DNA from: Marininema mesophilum
GTDB lineage: Bacteria > Bacillota > Bacilli > Thermoactinomycetales > DSM-45169
NCBI RefSeq assembly: GCF_900106775.1
Contig: NZ_FNNQ01000001.1
Location: 186,001-250,000 of the forward strand
Direction: 5' to 3'
DNA length: 64,000 nucleotides
Under the pieces are notes generated by a model. It saw nothing but the letters and a program-made list of their open reading frames with translations, ran no database searches and had not been told where the DNA came from. Shown here piece by piece: positions 62,651 to 64,000 of the stretch. The position numbers were made by a program, and so were the translations under genes. Numbering within the stretch: the stretch's first letter is position 1; every line of letters starts with the position of its first letter.

Positions 62651-63031
62651 TTATCGACTTGATTCCACGGAAGAAGATGGTCCAAGGCTATTTTTTTCTT
62701 GGAGCACCATGCCCCGATCTTCAGCGTACCGGCGGATCCTCTCCCCGCTCTTCAACTCCTTTTGTTGTGACTCTAACTCTTGAATAGTTTCCTGCGATTG
62801 AGAAGCTTCCTGTTCCACCTTTGATAGTTTCATACTGAGCTCTGTTGCCGCCGCATAGCGGGACAAAACTAAAAGGGCAAGTGCGACACAGATGACCACG
62901 CTAAACAGGTACAGCAGCTTCTCTCCTACAGGGAACCCCGGCTTACGCGGCTGTCTCTCTCTCTGATCTGCCTTTTTCGGCCGGCTCTCTAGTTGGAAGG
63001 CGGTCGAAGCGTTTCCCCGGTACTCTCTCAT
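62651..63031 (-). CDS. ftsL: Cell division protein FtsL
   Basis: 126 residues. A basic cytoplasmic tail with many Arg/Lys, one membrane segment (about 39-60, LLYLFSVVICVALALLVL) and an extracellular coiled coil (LSMKLSKVEQEASQSQETIQ) followed by the RRYAEDRGMV segment typical of FtsL. Sequence conservation in this family is low; the assignment rests on topology and on the position between rsmH and pbpB. AAGGAGG precedes the ATG. Confidence 0.92.
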   Translation of the reverse strand: MREYRGNASTAFQLESRPKKADQRERQPRKPGFPVGEKLLYLFSVVICVALALLVLSRYAAATELSMKLSKVEQEASQSQETIQELESQQKELKSGERIRRYAEDRGMVLQEKNSLGPSSSVESSR

Positions 63032-63046
63032 ATATAGTGACCCTCC

Positions 63047-63979
63047 TTACACTTTTTCTGCAACTCGCAACTTCGCCGACCGGGCTCGCGGATTTTGCTC
63101 CGTCTCTTCCGGTGACGGCAGGGTCGGTTTTTTGGTGATGACCTTTAAAATGGGGCTCTGTCCACAAATACAGACTGGAAAATCTGGTGGGCAAGTACAG
63201 CCCTGTGCATGTTCCAGGAATGTTTTTTTACAGATACGATCCTCTAGCGAATGGAAAGTGATCACACTCACTCTCCCCACCGGCTTTAAACGATGAATGG
63301 CTTGCTCAACTGCATCTTTAAAAGCTTCTAACTCATCGTTCACCGCGATGCGAATCCCTTGAAAGCTACGACGGGCAGGGTGAGGGCCAGTTCTTCTCGT
63401 TGCGGCAGGGATCCCCTCTTTGATAATCTCTGCCAACTCTCGTGTGGTCTGAATCGGATGCTGAGAACGGTACTCCCCAATCCGCTGTGCAATTCGCCTA
63501 GCAAATTTCTCCTCACCATATCGGAAAAGAATGCGGGCAATTTCCTCAACAGGCCATTCATTGACTACCTCAAAGGCTGTCAGCTCTCCCTCAGGATCCA
63601 TTCGCATATCGAGCGGAGCATCTACATGATAACTAAATCCACGTTCTCCCTCGTCCAATTGTGGCGAGGAGACTCCTAGGTCAAACAAAATACCATCTAC
63701 CGCTTCAATTCCCAATTCATCCAGTACAGCACTTAACCGCCGAAAGTTACTTTTAACAAGGTGAATTTGACCAGGTGAATCCTGTAATCGCTTAGATGCT
63801 GCCGCTAGTGCTTTATCATCCTGGTCAATCCCGATTAGCACCCCATCTTGGTTCAACACCGAGGCAATCAAGTGACTATGACCGGCTCCACCAAGGGTGC
63901 AATCCACATACATTCCGTCAGGACGCACATGAAGCCCCTCTACTGCTTCTCTTTTTAAGACCGTCTCATGATGAAACAA
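63047..63979 (-). CDS. rsmH: 16S rRNA (cytosine-1402 N4) methyltransferase RsmH/MraW
   Basis: 310 residues. RsmH methylates N4 of C1402 in 16S rRNA. VDCTLGGAGHSHLIAS near residue 27 is the SAM-binding loop and GILFDLGVSSPQLDEGERGFSY near 97 is the family signature; the C-terminus contains a Cys-rich stretch CTCPPDFPVCICG. TTG 63979 is preferred: AGAGAGG lies 9 bases upstream and the protein then begins MFHHETVL like B. subtilis; a TTG three codons earlier touches the binding site. mraZ, expected just upstream, would lie beyond the right edge. Confidence 0.96.
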   Translation of the reverse strand: MFHHETVLKREAVEGLHVRPDGMYVDCTLGGAGHSHLIASVLNQDGVLIGIDQDDKALAAASKRLQDSPGQIHLVKSNFRRLSAVLDELGIEAVDGILFDLGVSSPQLDEGERGFSYHVDAPLDMRMDPEGELTAFEVVNEWPVEEIARILFRYGEEKFARRIAQRIGEYRSQHPIQTTRELAEIIKEGIPAATRRTGPHPARRSFQGIRIAVNDELEAFKDAVEQAIHRLKPVGRVSVITFHSLEDRICKKTFLEHAQGCTCPPDFPVCICGQSPILKVITKKPTLPSPEETEQNPRARSAKLRVAEKV

Positions 63980-64000
63980 TGAATTCAACCTCTCTACAAG

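Noticed and set aside
1..64000. CRISPR arrays, tRNA or rRNA genes, insertion sequences, integrases
   Set aside because: None was seen: no regularly spaced repeats, no transposase or recombinase frames, and no recognisable tRNA or rRNA motifs.

Overview
The window comes from the chromosome of an endospore-forming Gram-positive bacterium of the order Bacillales. Evidence is a Bacillus-type pyr operon with PyrR attenuators, a T-box before ileS, and the sporulation genes spoIIGA, sigE, sigG, spoVD and spoVE inside the ylm and division/cell-wall (dcw) cluster. An actinobacteria-like long DivIVA, two mraY genes, and murA and murF inside the dcw cluster point away from Bacillus subtilis itself. A filamentous relative such as a thermoactinomycete is possible but is only an inference. 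Almost every gene lies on the minus strand, so the text follows transcription from high to low coordinates.

63979-43849 is the dcw cluster: rsmH, ftsL, pbpB, spoVD, murE, murF, mraY, a second mraY, murD, spoVE, murG, murB, murA, divIB, ftsA, ftsZ. Sporulation-type promoter candidates sit before spoVD (SigE-like), ftsA (SigH-like) and spoIIGA (Spo0A-type, 21-base spacer). 43711-36502 holds spoIIGA-sigE, sigG, ylmC-ylmD-ylmE-sepF-ylmG-ylmH and divIVA. 36477-30483 holds T-box/ileS, one small plus-strand membrane-protein gene, a YteA/YlyA-type gene, lspA and rluD.

30477-20138 is the pyrimidine operon: promoter, pyrR, uracil permease, pyrB, pyrC, carA, carB, pyrF, pyrE and a terminator. There are PyrR-binding attenuators before pyrR, the permease and pyrB. 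The two dihydroorotate dehydrogenase genes usually found between carB and pyrF (pyrK, pyrD) are absent.

19616-1 is the accessory part and the most interesting one: a tightly coupled biosynthetic operon cut by the left window edge. It begins with three genes for L-2,3-diaminopropionate (SbnA, SbnB and a SbnI-type serine kinase). Two sets for ACP-bound polyketide extender units follow: ACP plus dehydrogenase, then a shared 3-hydroxyacyl dehydrogenase, then ACP plus dehydrogenase plus a serine-coded stand-alone adenylation domain. A discrete acyltransferase and a GNAT N-acetyltransferase lie between the sets. Last come a C-A-PCP-KS-AT-KR-ACP hybrid megasynthase and the start of another PKS. From memory, gene content and order match the zwittermicin A genes zmaD-E-R-F-G-H-I-J-K. 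The predicted product is a zwittermicin-like aminopolyol using aminomalonyl-ACP, probably hydroxymalonyl-ACP, and diaminopropionate. The acetyltransferase is the likely self-resistance gene. The product itself cannot be deduced because the cluster continues beyond position 1.

Starts were chosen from visible ribosome binding sites and family alignment; several differ from the longest open frame, because the longest frames of ileS, pyrR and pyrB run back through attenuator terminators and those of murD and mraY2 run back into the mraY genes upstream.
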